The notes beneath the pieces were generated by a model. It ran no database searches. It was not told where the DNA came from and saw only the letters and a list, made by a program, of their open reading frames with translations. Both the position numbers and the translations under genes were made by a program. From Rhodoferax sp. (lineage in GTDB: Bacteria; Pseudomonadota; Gammaproteobacteria; Burkholderiales; Burkholderiaceae_C), in assembly GCA_024236015.1 (NCBI GenBank), contig JACKLK010000003.1, forward strand, positions 124,001 to 188,000: 64,000 bases of DNA, read 5' to 3'. Shown in pieces: positions 43,174 through 53,005 of this stretch. Numbering within the stretch: position 1 is the stretch's first letter; each line of letters opens with the position of its first letter.

Positions 43174-44295
43174 TCAGTCGCAGCAGGCGTCTACCACCTG
43201 GCGCACCATGTCGTCGGGCGCGGAGCGAACCGCCGCGCTGCCGGGTCGGTCGATGACCACGAACTGGATCGCGCCGGCCTGCGCCTTCTTGTCGACGCGC
43301 ATCAGCGCAAGATACCGGTCCGCGTTGGATTCGCCGGCCACGGAATCGGGCAGCCGCGGCGCGACCACCGGCAGCCCGGCCCGTTCGATCAAGGCTGTGA
43401 GCCGCTGCACGAAGGCGGCGTCGACCAGTTCCAGGCGCATGGATAGTTGCGCCGCCATGACCATGCCGCAGCCGACGGCCTCGCCATGCAGCCATTTCCC
43501 GTAACCCATGCCGTTCTCGATCGCGTGACCGAAGGTATGGCCGAAATTGAGAATCGCGCGCAGACCGCTCTCGCGCTCGTCCTGGCCGACGACCTCGGCC
43601 TTGATCTCGCAGCTGCGCCGCACCGCATGTGCCAGCGCCGCAGGCTCGCGCGCCATCAAGGCCGGCAGGTTCGCATCGATCCAGTCCAGCAGTTCCATGT
43701 CGGCAATCGGACCGTACTTGATCACTTCGGCCAGACCGGCGCTGAACTCGCGTGGCGGCAGCGTGGCGAAGGTCTCGGCGTCGCACACCACCAGCTGCGG
43801 CTGGTAGAACGCGCCGATCATGTTCTTGCCCAGCGGATGGTTGATGGCCGTCTTGCCGCCGACCGACGAATCCACCTGGGCCAGCAAGGTCGTGGGCACC
43901 TGGACGAACGGAACCCCGCGCATGTAGGAGGCCGCGGCAAAACCGGTCATGTCGCCGACGACGCCGCCACCGAGCGCAAACAGCACCGTCTTGCGATCGC
44001 ACCGATGGCCCAGCAGCGCGTCGAAGACCAGGTTCAGCGTCTGCCAGTTCTTGTGTTCTTCGCCATCGGGCAGGACCAGTTCGTGGATCTTGCGGTAATG
44101 CGGCGCCAGCGCTGCGCGCAGGCGTTCGCCGTACAAGGGCGCAACCGTCGTGTTGGTGACGATCAGCGCCGACTCCGCGGACGGCAGTCCGGCGTAGGTG
44201 CGGCTGTCGCCGAGCAGGCCATGGCCGATCAGGATCGGGTAACTGCGCTGGTCCAGATCGATGGACACACGGACGATGGGCTGCGGCTCGGGCAT
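43174..44295 (-). CDS. aroB: AroB, 3-dehydroquinate synthase
   Basis: 373 residues. NAD and zinc segments are clear: PDGEEHKNWQTLNLVFDALL, ALGGGVVGDMTGFAAASYMR, PTTLLAQVDSSVGGKTAINH, EVIKYGPIAD and NFGHTFGHAIENGMGYGKWL HGEAV (zinc His residues). It performs step 2 of the shikimate pathway. It lies 34 bp after aroK. Confidence 0.98.
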   Translation of the reverse strand: MPEPQPIVRVSIDLDQRSYPILIGHGLLGDSRTYAGLPSAESALIVTNTTVAPLYGERLRAALAPHYRKIHELVLPDGEEHKNWQTLNLVFDALLGHRCDRKTVLFALGGGVVGDMTGFAAASYMRGVPFVQVPTTLLAQVDSSVGGKTAINHPLGKNMIGAFYQPQLVVCDAETFATLPPREFSAGLAEVIKYGPIADMELLDWIDANLPALMAREPAALAHAVRRSCEIKAEVVGQDERESGLRAILNFGHTFGHAIENGMGYGKWLHGEAVGCGMVMAAQLSMRLELVDAAFVQRLTALIERAGLPVVAPRLPDSVAGESNADRYLALMRVDKKAQAGAIQFVVIDRPGSAAVRSAPDDMVRQVVDACCD

Positions 44296-44329
44296 AGGGC
44301 CCTAGTTTAGGGGAAGCCCCGCCGGCGCC

Positions 44330-44860
44330 TCAATCCGGGGGGCTGCGGCTGCCGTCGAGTTCGAGCTGCATCACAATCATGTTGACCAGCATGGCCACCG
44401 AGGGGCGCCCGGTCTCGATCGTGAAATGCGCGGTTTCGCGATACAGCGGATCGCGGATCTCAAACAGTTCGCGCAGGCGCGACAGCGGATCCTCGACCTG
44501 CAGCAACGGCCGGTTGCGGTCGTGGCGCAGACGCCGGAACAGTTCCTCGGGCGACGACTTCAGGTAGATCACCCGACCGCGATCGTGCAGATGCCTGCGA
44601 TTCTCGGGGCGCAGCACCGAACCGCCGCCGGTCGACAACACGCCCCGGCGCGGGTCCCGCGTGAGTTCGTCGATGACCTGCGCCTCCAGGTCGCGAAAAC
44701 GGGCCTCGCCTTCCTGCTCGAAATATTGCCGGATCGAATAACCCAGCCGTGCCTCGATCACCTGGTCGGAGTCGACAAACGGCAACTGCAGACGGCGCGC
44801 CAGATGGCGCCCGACCGTGGACTTGCCGGAACCCGGCAGACCGACCAGACTGAATATCAC
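44330..44860 (-). CDS. aroK: AroK, shikimate kinase
   Basis: 176 residues. Walker A GLPGSGKSTVGRHLA (residues 7-15 core), the shikimate-binding FVDSDQVIEARLGYSIRQYF, and the STGGGSVLRPENRRHL loop are present. The lid region carries RHDRNRPLL. It phosphorylates shikimate. Placement between pilQ and aroB is standard in beta- and gammaproteobacteria. Confidence 0.97.
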   Translation of the reverse strand: MIFSLVGLPGSGKSTVGRHLARRLQLPFVDSDQVIEARLGYSIRQYFEQEGEARFRDLEAQVIDELTRDPRRGVLSTGGGSVLRPENRRHLHDRGRVIYLKSSPEELFRRLRHDRNRPLLQVEDPLSRLRELFEIRDPLYRETAHFTIETGRPSVAMLVNMIVMQLELDGSRSPPD

Positions 44861-44899
44861 GGCGACACCCTGGGCCGCCGGTCGGCGACCCTGTTCCGC

Positions 44900-47005
44900 T
44901 CAGCGGACGGCCGCCTTGTCGGCGATCATCTTGGGCGTGATGAACACCAGCATTTCCTGCTTGTTGGCGGTGCGCGAACGCGTCTTGAACAGGTTGCCCA
45001 CGGCCGGCAGATCGCCCAGCACCGGGACCTTGGTCTCGCTGTCGGTCTCGGTCAGCTCGAAGATGCCGCCGATCACGACGGTACCGCCGTTCTCCACCAG
45101 CACCTGCGTCTTGATGTGCTTGGTGTTGATCGCGAAGCCGGCTGCGGTGCTCTGACCCACGGTGTCCTTGTTGACGTCCAGGTCGAGAATGATGTTGCCC
45201 TCGGGCGTGATCTGCGGCGTCACCTCGAGTTTCAGGTTGGCCTTGCGGAAGGCGATCGAGGTCGCGCCGCTGGACGTGGCCACCTGGTAGGGCAGTTCCG
45301 TACCTTGTTCGATCAGCGCCTTGATCTGGTCTGCAGTCACGACCCGCGGACTCGACACCACCTTGCCCTTGCCGTCGGCCTCCAGGGCGGACAACTCCAG
45401 GCTCAGGAATCGATTGGCCGCGGCATTGAAGATCGACACCGCGAACGACGCCGGGTTGTAGCCGTTCTGGCCGATGGCCGGCAGATTGACGAAGCTGCCC
45501 GACGTGGTCTGCGCGGCACCTTCGACATAGGAGGATCCGAAGGTCGTGCTCAGCGCGTTGCCACCCTGGCTCAGCACCTGCACGCCACCGGGCGGATTGA
45601 TGCCGCCACCGAGCTTGACACCGAGCGACTTGCCGAACGTGTCGGACGCCTCGACGATGCGCGCCTCGATCAGCACCTGGCGCACCGGGATGTCGAGCTT
45701 GGCGATCAACTGCTGCACCTGCTCGAGCTTGCTGCCGATGTCGGTGACGAACAGCTGGTTGGTCCGGGCCTCGGCGATCACGCTGCCGCGGGAACTCAGG
45801 ATGCGGGTGCTGTTCGGCCCGGAGCCCCCTGCCGTCAGGCTGGCGGCGATCTCGGCCGCCTTGGTGTAGTTCATCTGGAACGACTGGGTCCGCAACGGCT
45901 CCAGGTTCTGCAGGGCCGCGGCCGATTCCAGTTCCAGCTTCTCCTTGGCACTGATCTCGTCGCGCGGGGCGATCCACAACACGTTGCCGGTCTTGCGCAT
46001 GCCCAGGCCCTTGGCCTGCAGGATGATGTCGAGCGCCTGGTCCCAGGGCACGTCCTGCAGGCGCAGGGTCACGGCACCGGTCACCGAGTCGGAGGTGATC
46101 ACGTTGAAGTTGGTGAAGTCGGCAATGACCTGCAGCAACGAACGCACCTCGATGTTCTGGAAGTTGAGCGAGAGTTTCTGGCCGTTGTATCCGGGCCCTT
46201 GCGTGAGCTTGGTCGGATCGACCTTCTGCGGCTTGACCTCGAGCACGAACTGATCGTCGCTCTGGTAGGCACTGTGCTCCCATTGGCCGCGCGGCTCGAT
46301 GACCATGCGCACCCGGTCACCGGCCTGGAAGGTCGTGACGGTCTGCACCGGGGTGCCGAAGTCGGCCACGTCCAGGCGCCGGCGCAACCCCTCGGGCAGG
46401 GTGGACTTGAGGAATTCGACGACGACCGACTGACCCTGGACGCGGACATCGACGCCGACCTGGTTGTTCGGCAATGCGACGACGACCCGTCCCGCGCCTT
46501 CGGCGCCACGGCGGAAATCCAGATCCTTGATGGGCAGGGTGTCACGACTGCGGTTCTCGGCAAACACCGGCGACGGAGCCTGGCTCGGAGCCGCCGTCGC
46601 GACCGCGTCGAGCACCACGAGCAGCGACTTGCCCTGCAGCTGCGCCTTGTAGGCGGTGGCTTGCTTGAGGTTGAGCACGACACGGGTACGGTCACCGGCC
46701 TGCACCACGCTGATCGAGCGCAGGTTGCCCTGGTTGACGTCGACCGTGGAGCGGCCCATGGCGTTCGTCACGCCCGGGAAGTCGAGCGCGATCCGGGCCG
46801 GCGACTGGATCGAGAACCCGCTGGGTACGGCGGTCAATGCGTTGGACAGGTCGATCCGGATCACCTCCGAGCCGCCCTGCACGGAGCCCGAGACCGATTC
46901 GATGGCGGTTTGCGCATACGAACACATGGCCACCAACGCCAGCGTCAGTCCCAGGGAAATTCGTTTCCAGCCCGACAAGGCCGCGCGTCCGGTTGGATGG
47001 TTCAT
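44900..47005 (-). CDS. pilQ: PilQ, type IV pilus secretin
   Basis: 701 residues. Signal peptide (WKRISLGLTLALVAMCSYAQ). Two AMIN domains (about residues 30-270), then an STN/N0 segment (LSLNFQNIEVRSLLQVIADF) and N1 region, then the secretin domain with SPRVVTADQIKALIEQGTEL and the closing VPVLGDLPAVGNLFKTRSR. It forms the outer-membrane pore for pilus passage. The start at 47005 has GAGGGG six bases upstream and an ATGA overlap with pilP. Confidence 0.97.
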   Translation of the reverse strand: MNHPTGRAALSGWKRISLGLTLALVAMCSYAQTAIESVSGSVQGGSEVIRIDLSNALTAVPSGFSIQSPARIALDFPGVTNAMGRSTVDVNQGNLRSISVVQAGDRTRVVLNLKQATAYKAQLQGKSLLVVLDAVATAAPSQAPSPVFAENRSRDTLPIKDLDFRRGAEGAGRVVVALPNNQVGVDVRVQGQSVVVEFLKSTLPEGLRRRLDVADFGTPVQTVTTFQAGDRVRMVIEPRGQWEHSAYQSDDQFVLEVKPQKVDPTKLTQGPGYNGQKLSLNFQNIEVRSLLQVIADFTNFNVITSDSVTGAVTLRLQDVPWDQALDIILQAKGLGMRKTGNVLWIAPRDEISAKEKLELESAAALQNLEPLRTQSFQMNYTKAAEIAASLTAGGSGPNSTRILSSRGSVIAEARTNQLFVTDIGSKLEQVQQLIAKLDIPVRQVLIEARIVEASDTFGKSLGVKLGGGINPPGGVQVLSQGGNALSTTFGSSYVEGAAQTTSGSFVNLPAIGQNGYNPASFAVSIFNAAANRFLSLELSALEADGKGKVVSSPRVVTADQIKALIEQGTELPYQVATSSGATSIAFRKANLKLEVTPQITPEGNIILDLDVNKDTVGQSTAAGFAINTKHIKTQVLVENGGTVVIGGIFELTETDSETKVPVLGDLPAVGNLFKTRSRTANKQEMLVFITPKMIADKAAVR

Positions 47006-47550
47006 TTCGCCCCCTCTTGAAGTTGCAGCGCAGCCGTGCGCTCGATCCATTCGCCCACAGCGTCTTGCACGATTTCTCGCAAGGCAACCTCTGTCTCGTC
47101 AATTTTCATCACGCGTCCGTAGTTCTGACCCAGGTAATCTCCCGGGCGCACCTGATACAAAAGATTGTTCACCTTCACCAGCGCGACCGGCTTGCCGTCG
47201 CGGATCATGCTGCCGACCATGGTCATCGCGTCGAGCGGAAAAGCTTCCAGTGGTTGCTTGCGCCGCGCCAGCTCCGGCGCCACCAGGGCGCCGTTGGCGA
47301 CCGATTGCGCGCCGTCGCGCTGCAGCGCCTGGGTCAGCTTCTCCTTGCTGAACGGGTCCACCGCGGCGAGTTGCTCGTAGGCCTGCGGCTCGAACACCTT
47401 GGGCTCGGCAATCGGCACGATCTTGGGTCGCACCAGGTTGCGCTGCTCGTTCATCCACTGCTGCAATTCCTCGCCATCCCCGCCGCCACAGGCGGTCAGG
47501 ACCGTCGAGAGAGCCAGCACCAGGCCGATCCGTAGGTGCTTCGTCGTCAT
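47002..47550 (-). CDS. pilP: PilP, type IV pilus alignment lipoprotein
   Basis: 182 residues. Lipoprotein signal MTTKHLRIGLVLALSTVLTA with lipobox LTAC at residue 21. A Pro-rich extended region is followed by the PilP beta domain (MTMVGSMIRDGKPVALVKVN, RPGDYLGQNYGRVMKIDETE). It links the PilN/O inner-membrane pair to PilQ. 4-bp overlaps with both pilO and pilQ. Confidence 0.95.
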   Translation of the reverse strand: MTTKHLRIGLVLALSTVLTACGGGDGEELQQWMNEQRNLVRPKIVPIAEPKVFEPQAYEQLAAVDPFSKEKLTQALQRDGAQSVANGALVAPELARRKQPLEAFPLDAMTMVGSMIRDGKPVALVKVNNLLYQVRPGDYLGQNYGRVMKIDETEVALREIVQDAVGEWIERTAALQLQEGAK

Positions 47551-48209
47551 TTCTTGGCTCCGGCCTTGCGTTGCGCCTGGATCTCTTCGGTATCCAGGTA
47601 GCGGAATGTCTTTGCGGTCGCTTCCATCACCAGGTTGCCATCGGGCTTGGGAGACACCGTCAGGTTGTTGAGCGTGACGATACGCGACAGGTTCGCGATG
47701 TCGGATGCGAACGCCCCCATGTCATGGTATTTGCCGGTGACCCGGATGGCGATCGGCAGTTCGGCATAGTAGTCGCGTACCACCACCGCGCCGGGGCGGA
47801 ACAGTTCGAACTGCAAACTGCGGCCCAGTCCCGCCTGGTTGATGTCGGAGAGCAAGGCGTCCATCTCGGCCTTGCTGGGCAGCTGCTTCTCGAGCTGGGT
47901 CACATACTGCAGCACCTGTTCGCGCTGCTTCTTGAGCACCTCGAGGTTCACCGCCTTGGCCAGCTTGGCCTGGTAGTCGGTGCGCAGCTTGACCTCCTTG
48001 GCCTGCTCCGCCTCGAGCTCCAGTTCGGAGTCGCTGAGCCAGGCAAACCACAAGCCGGCGACCACGGCGACGATCACGGCCGCATAGGTGCAATACCGTG
48101 GCAACGACGGCCACAACGACGGGTCCTTGGGATCCAGGCCACGAAACTGCGACAGCAGCTTCTCCTGCAGCGCGACGAAATCGATCTTCTTGGAAGGTTT
48201 GCCAGCCAT
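47547..48209 (-). CDS. pilO: PilO, type IV pilus inner-membrane alignment protein
   Basis: 220 residues. N-terminal cytoplasmic region, one membrane helix (CTYAAVIVAVVAGLWFAWLS), a coiled coil (ELEAEQAKEVKLRTDYQAKL, LKKQREQVLQYVTQLEKQLP) and the ferredoxin-like periplasmic domain ending in VMEATAKTFRYLDTEEIQAQ. It dimerises with PilN. It lies 12 bp after pilN. Confidence 0.95.
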   Translation of the reverse strand: MAGKPSKKIDFVALQEKLLSQFRGLDPKDPSLWPSLPRYCTYAAVIVAVVAGLWFAWLSDSELELEAEQAKEVKLRTDYQAKLAKAVNLEVLKKQREQVLQYVTQLEKQLPSKAEMDALLSDINQAGLGRSLQFELFRPGAVVVRDYYAELPIAIRVTGKYHDMGAFASDIANLSRIVTLNNLTVSPKPDGNLVMEATAKTFRYLDTEEIQAQRKAGAKK

Positions 48210-48221
48210 GTGCCTGCCCCG

Positions 48222-48830
48222 TTATTGCTTGGCCGGCGCCGCCGGAGCCTGCGCCACTTTCTGGGCTTCACTGGCGCGGGTCAATTGCACGCGCATCGTG
48301 AAATTCGACACCCGCTTGACATCGCGCGGCGCCAGGGTCACGGTGCTCGCGACGATCTCGACCAGTTCGGGCTTCGAGAACCAGGGCGTGCCGTTGGCCA
48401 GGTTGCGCAGCAGCTCGGAAACCCGTTCGTTGGATTGCGCGATTCCCTGCAGCTGCACGCTCTGGCGATCCTGCTTCATGTTGGTGATGTAGACACCATC
48501 GGGGAACTGCTTGACCAGTTCGGTCATCAGGTGGACCGGAACATTGCGATCGGCCTGCAGGTCTTCGACCGCCTGCTGCCGTGCGCGCAACGCGGCGATC
48601 TCGGCCTCGAGCCCGGCGATGTCCTTGATCTGCCCTTCGAGCCGCTTGATCTCGCTGGTGAGCATGTTGTTGCGTCCCTGCTGATCGGTGATGCGCCCCT
48701 GGAACCACATGTAGATCAAGCCCGCGATCAGGCCGCCGACGAGAAAGGACACGCCGATGCTGACGTTGAACGCGTCCCGCCGCTGCTTGCGAGCCGCCTC
48801 GCGGTGGGGGAGCAGGTTGATCAGTATCAC
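48222..48830 (-). CDS. pilN: PilN, type IV pilus inner-membrane alignment protein
   Basis: 202 residues, starting with GTG (MILINLLPHREAARKQRRDA as read with initiator Met). GGAGG lies 8 bases upstream and the start overlaps the pilM stop as GTGA. The INLLPHRE motif binds PilM. One membrane helix (VSFLVGGLIAGLIYMWF), coiled coil and a ferredoxin-like domain follow. The C-terminus is Ala/Pro-rich. Confidence 0.95.
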   Translation of the reverse strand: MILINLLPHREAARKQRRDAFNVSIGVSFLVGGLIAGLIYMWFQGRITDQQGRNNMLTSEIKRLEGQIKDIAGLEAEIAALRARQQAVEDLQADRNVPVHLMTELVKQFPDGVYITNMKQDRQSVQLQGIAQSNERVSELLRNLANGTPWFSKPELVEIVASTVTLAPRDVKRVSNFTMRVQLTRASEAQKVAQAPAAPAKQ

Positions 48831-49897
48831 TGCGAGAACCTCCGCAACGCCAGGCCGCACGACGTCAGGTATGACGGCGCCTCGCGTGTCATCTTCTTGA
48901 GCCGCACGCCGCTGCCGATCTCCATGCCATCGAACGGATTGACCAGCGAGCAGGTGAACGAGGTGTGCTTGGTGACCGCATGGGTCAGGCCGGGCAAGGC
49001 GGCGGAGCCGCCGGCCAGCATGATGTGGTCGACCTTGTTGTGCGGCGTGCTGGTGAAGAAGAACTGCAGCGCACGGCCGATCTCCTGCACCATGCTCTCG
49101 ACGAAGGGCTTGAGCACGCTGGCCTCGTAGTCGTCGGGCAGTTCTCCGCTGCGTTTCTTGCTCTCGGCCTCTTCCGGCGAAAAGCCGTACTGGCGCACGA
49201 TCAGCTGGGTCAGCTGCGCGCCGCCGAAGGCCTGGTCCCGGTCGTAGAGAACCTCGTCGTCGCGGATCACCTGCATGCTGGTGGTCAGCGCGCCGACCTC
49301 GAACAAGGCCACGATGGTGCCCGCGCCCTTGTTGGGCAGGCTCTCGATCAGGCGCGATGTCGCCAGGCGCGACGCGTAGGACTCGACATCGACCACGACC
49401 GGCTTGAGCCCGGCCGCTTCGGCCAGGCCCTGGATGTCCTGGACCTTTTCGCGCCGGGACGCGGCGATCAGCACGTCGAGGTCACCCACCGACGCGGAAC
49501 TCGGGCCGACGACGCAGAAATCGAGACTGACTTCGTCCAGCGGGAACGGGATGTACTGGTTGGCCTCGGCTTCGACCTGCACCTCGAGCTCCTGGTCGGA
49601 CAATCCGCCCGGCAGTACGATGCGCTTGGTGATGACGGCCGACGGCGGCAAGGCCATGGCCACGTTCTTGGTCTTGGCGCCGCTTTTCTTGACCAGACGG
49701 CGTACCGCATCGGCGACTTCGTCGAACTTCTCGACGTTCCCGTCGGTGATCCATCCGCGCTCGAGCGGTTCGATGGCGCAACGCTCCAGGACGAGATTGC
49801 CTGATTTGTCACGGCCCAACTCGACCAGCTTGACGCTGGACGAACTGATGTCAAGACCCAGCAATGGTGCTGGCTGACGACTGAACAACGACCCCAT
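48827..49897 (-). CDS. pilM: PilM, actin-like type IV pilus assembly ATPase-fold protein
   Basis: 356 residues from MGSLFSRQPAPLLGLDISSS. FtsA/actin-like fold with LLGLDISSSSVKLVELG, AMALPPSAVITKRI, VDVESYASRLATSRLI and HIMLAGGSAALPGLTHAVTK phosphate and adenosine motifs. It recruits PilN to the cytoplasmic face. An in-frame TTG at 49906 was not used. First gene of pilMNOPQ, divergent from ponA across a 277-bp gap. Confidence 0.96.
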   Translation of the reverse strand: MGSLFSRQPAPLLGLDISSSSVKLVELGRDKSGNLVLERCAIEPLERGWITDGNVEKFDEVADAVRRLVKKSGAKTKNVAMALPPSAVITKRIVLPGGLSDQELEVQVEAEANQYIPFPLDEVSLDFCVVGPSSASVGDLDVLIAASRREKVQDIQGLAEAAGLKPVVVDVESYASRLATSRLIESLPNKGAGTIVALFEVGALTTSMQVIRDDEVLYDRDQAFGGAQLTQLIVRQYGFSPEEAESKKRSGELPDDYEASVLKPFVESMVQEIGRALQFFFTSTPHNKVDHIMLAGGSAALPGLTHAVTKHTSFTCSLVNPFDGMEIGSGVRLKKMTREAPSYLTSCGLALRRFSQ

Positions 49898-50143
49898 TGA
49901 GATCAAGGCTTTCCCCAGAAACTGGCCGATCCAAGACCGGCGAAACTTAAGAATTCACTTGAATGCTATCAGTAAGCTCCTTGTCCCGCAAAGGATTTTC
50001 CCGATTCAGCACCTGTCAAACGTTGCCAAAAGCAGACGGTTACGCCTTCTGCGCGGGCGCCGTCCGACAATTGACACCCTGGCGCCCGGCTGACGGCACA
50101 TCGGTTGCCCGACTGCGCGCCGCTGGGGTCAAGCACCCGTTTT

Positions 50144-50149
50144 TATAAT
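50144..50149 (+). promoter_or_regulatory. Candidate -10 box for ponA in the pilM-ponA gap
   Basis: The hexamer TATAAT at 50144-50149 is exact consensus and lies 25 bases before the ponA ATG. No good -35 hexamer is found 16-18 bases upstream (CGCTGG region). The gap 49898-50174 is otherwise noncoding and must also carry the divergent pilM promoter, for which no convincing motif was seen. Confidence 0.45.
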
Positions 50150-50174
50150 ACTGGCGCGCCCTTACGAAGGTTTT

Positions 50175-52586
50175 ATGTCACGAAAATCCAGTTCTCCCCC
50201 ATCCGAAGGCGAGACAAACGCACCCCACCCCGCACCGACCGCCGTGCAAACCGTCCTGCGGATCCTGCGCTGGATGTTCGGACTCGCGCTGGCGGGCGCG
50301 GTGTCCCTGGCGATGGTCATTGCGATCGCACTGGCGGTCGCCTTCCCCAACCTGCCCGATGTGTCGGCCTTGTCCGACTACCGTCCGATCCTGCCGCTGC
50401 GGGTTTATTCGTCCGACGGGGTTCTGATCGGCGAGTTCGGCGAGGAACGCCGCAACCTGACCCGCCTGAAGGACATGCCGCAGGTCATGACCGACGCGGT
50501 GCTGGCCATCGAAGACACCCGCTTCTACGAACACGGCGGCGTCGACTACAAGGGCATGATGCGCGCGGCCATCGCCAACCTGAGCAACCTCAAGAGCCAG
50601 GGCGCCTCGACGATCACGATGCAGGTGGCGCGCAATGTCTACCTGTCCTCCGAAAAGACCTATACGCGCAAGATCTACGAGGTGCTCCTGACCTTCAAGC
50701 TCGAGCACCTGCTCACGAAGGACCAGATCCTCGAGATCTACATGAACCAGATCTTCCTGGGCAACCGGGCCTATGGTTTCGCCGCGGCCAGCGAAGCCTA
50801 CTTCGACAAGCCGCTCAAGGACATCACGGTGGCCGAGGCGGCAATGCTGGCCGGCCTGCCCAAGGCGCCCGGCACCAACAACCCGATCCGCAACCCGAAA
50901 CGCGCGCGGGCGCGGCAACTGCTGGTGATCGATCGCATGGAGGAAACCGGCTTCATCACCGCCCAGCAGGCACAGGCCGCGCGTTCCGAGAAGTTGCGTC
51001 TCAAGGCTGGCACGGACGCGCCGCGGATCCACGCCGAATACGTGGCCGAAACGGTGCGCCAACTGGTGTTCGCGCAATACGGCAACGAGACCTACACCCG
51101 CGGCCTCAATGTCTACACCAGTATTGCGTCGGCAGACCAGGACGCGGCCTACCATGCGCTGCGCCGCGGCATCATGGATTTCGAACGGCGCCAGATCTAT
51201 CGCGGCCCCGAGAAATTCATCGACCTGCCCACCAAGGACCCGCAGGCCATGGACGACGCCATCGACGAGGCGCTCGACGCACACCCGGACAACGGCGACG
51301 TGATGTCGGCGGTCATTCTCGAAGTCAACCCCAAGCTGATCCGCGCGATCCGCCAGAACGGCGAGACGCTGGAGATCACCGGCGACGGGCTGGAGCCGGC
51401 CCGATCCGGGCTGTCGGACAAGGCGCCACCCAATATCAAGCTGCGTCCGGGCGCCGTCATCCGCGTCGTTCGGGCCCCCAAGGACAAATGGGAGATCACG
51501 CAGCTGCCGGAAGTCGAGGGCGCTTTCGTCGCCATGGATCCCAACACCGGCGCCATCAAGGCCATGGTCGGCGGCTTCGACTACCAGAAGAACAAGTTCA
51601 ACCACGTCACGCAGGCCTGGCGCCAACCCGGATCGAGCTTCAAGCCCTTCATCTATTCGGCCGCGCTGGAAAAAGGTTTCACGCCGGCCACCATCATCAA
51701 TGACGCGCCGCTGTTCTTCGATGCCGCGTTCACCGGCGGCCAGCCCTGGGAGCCGAAGAACTACGACGGCAAGTTCGAGGGCCCGATGACCCTGCGCACC
51801 GGCCTGGCCAAGTCCAAGAACATGATCTCGATCCGCGTCCTGCAGGCGATCGGGCCCGAATTCGGCCGTGACTGGGCGCTGCGATTCGGCTTCGACGCCG
51901 ACAAGCACCTGCCCTACCTGACCATGGCCCTGGGCGCCGGGTCGGTCACGCCGATGCAGATGGTCGGCGCCTACTCGGTCTTTGCCAACGGCGGCTACCG
52001 GGTCAATCCCTGGCTGATCAGCAAGGTCACCGAGCAGACCGGACGCGTGTTGATGGAGAACAAGCTCCCGGTGCTGGACGAGTCCGTGCGGGCGATCAGT
52101 GCCCGCAATGCCTTCGTCATGACCAGCCTGCTCAACGAGGTCACGCGCGCCGGTACCGCGGCGCGTGCGCAGGCCACGCTCAAGCGCCCCGACCTGTACG
52201 GCAAGACCGGCACCACCAACGACTCCATGGACGCCTGGTTCGCCGGTTTCCAGCCCAGCCTGGTCGCCGTGACCTGGATGGGTTACGACACGCCGCGCAA
52301 GCTGGGCCGGACGGCGACCGGGGGCGGCTTGAGCCTGCCGATCTGGATCTCCTTCATGGACCATGCGCTCAAGGGGGTTCCGGTGGCGCAATACACGGCG
52401 CCCGAAGGCGTCGTCAATACGGGTGGCGAATGGTATTTCAGCGAGTTCGCCTATGGCGGCGGCGTCACCAGCCTGGGCATGGAGGACCTGCTTCCCGGCG
52501 CGACCAACGGCAGCATCGAGATCGTCCCGCCGGCCGAGGAACGCAACCGCATCCTCGACCTGTTCCGGAACAACCGCAACAACTGA
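50175..52586 (+). CDS. mrcA: Penicillin-binding protein 1A, bifunctional transglycosylase/transpeptidase
   Basis: 803 residues. Membrane anchor about 31-57. The glycosyltransferase 51 domain carries AIEDTRFYEHGGVD (catalytic Glu113), QGASTITMQVARNVYL and KILEIYMNQ-like KDQILEIYMNQIFLGNRAYG. An OB-like insert follows. The transpeptidase domain has SxxK (PGSSFKPFIY, Ser about 487), SKN and KTG (YGKTGTTND, Lys about 677). It polymerises and cross-links peptidoglycan. Convergent with cyaY. Confidence 0.97.
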   Translation: MSRKSSSPPSEGETNAPHPAPTAVQTVLRILRWMFGLALAGAVSLAMVIAIALAVAFPNLPDVSALSDYRPILPLRVYSSDGVLIGEFGEERRNLTRLKDMPQVMTDAVLAIEDTRFYEHGGVDYKGMMRAAIANLSNLKSQGASTITMQVARNVYLSSEKTYTRKIYEVLLTFKLEHLLTKDQILEIYMNQIFLGNRAYGFAAASEAYFDKPLKDITVAEAAMLAGLPKAPGTNNPIRNPKRARARQLLVIDRMEETGFITAQQAQAARSEKLRLKAGTDAPRIHAEYVAETVRQLVFAQYGNETYTRGLNVYTSIASADQDAAYHALRRGIMDFERRQIYRGPEKFIDLPTKDPQAMDDAIDEALDAHPDNGDVMSAVILEVNPKLIRAIRQNGETLEITGDGLEPARSGLSDKAPPNIKLRPGAVIRVVRAPKDKWEITQLPEVEGAFVAMDPNTGAIKAMVGGFDYQKNKFNHVTQAWRQPGSSFKPFIYSAALEKGFTPATIINDAPLFFDAAFTGGQPWEPKNYDGKFEGPMTLRTGLAKSKNMISIRVLQAIGPEFGRDWALRFGFDADKHLPYLTMALGAGSVTPMQMVGAYSVFANGGYRVNPWLISKVTEQTGRVLMENKLPVLDESVRAISARNAFVMTSLLNEVTRAGTAARAQATLKRPDLYGKTGTTNDSMDAWFAGFQPSLVAVTWMGYDTPRKLGRTATGGGLSLPIWISFMDHALKGVPVAQYTAPEGVVNTGGEWYFSEFAYGGGVTSLGMEDLLPGATNGSIEIVPPAEERNRILDLFRNNRNN

Positions 52587-52663
52587 GCATCAGCGCCGGG
52601 CCTGCCTGCGCGTCGATGCCGGGGGCCGCGCGCCTGCCGTCCGGCACGCCGCCGGCATCCGCA

Positions 52664-52993
52664 CTACGGCTCGAACACCAGCGACTGCCCGCTTTGCTCG
52701 CTGGCATCCGCGGACAGGCGCGCAAAGAACTCGCCCTGCCCCTTGGTGTCGACCCACTGCCCGGCATCGAACCGGTAGTGGTAACCGCCGCTGCGCGCCG
52801 CCAGCCAGATCTCGTGCAAGGGCTTTTGCAGGTTGACGACGATCTCGCTGCCATTGGCGAATTTCAGCGTCACCATGCCACCGACACGCTGGTTGTCGAT
52901 GTCGGCGTCGGTGGCATCGTTGATGCGGTCGCAACCCGACTCGATCGCGGCGAGCACCCGCTCGGCCTGGTCCATGAATTCAGAGTCGGTCAT
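52664..52993 (-). CDS. cyaY: CyaY, frataxin-like iron-sulfur assembly protein
   Basis: 109 residues from MTDSEFMDQAERVLAAIESG. Acidic helix 1 (iron-binding ridge) is followed by the frataxin sheet: NQRVGGMVTLKFANGSEIVV, NLQKPLHEIWLAARSGGYHY. It regulates IscS-dependent Fe-S cluster assembly. It is divergent from lptM, with only 12 bp between the two ATGs. A longer start at 53023 would overlap lptM. Confidence 0.95.
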   Translation of the reverse strand: MTDSEFMDQAERVLAAIESGCDRINDATDADIDNQRVGGMVTLKFANGSEIVVNLQKPLHEIWLAARSGGYHYRFDAGQWVDTKGQGEFFARLSADASEQSGQSLVFEP

Positions 52994-53005
52994 TACAATT
53001 CCACG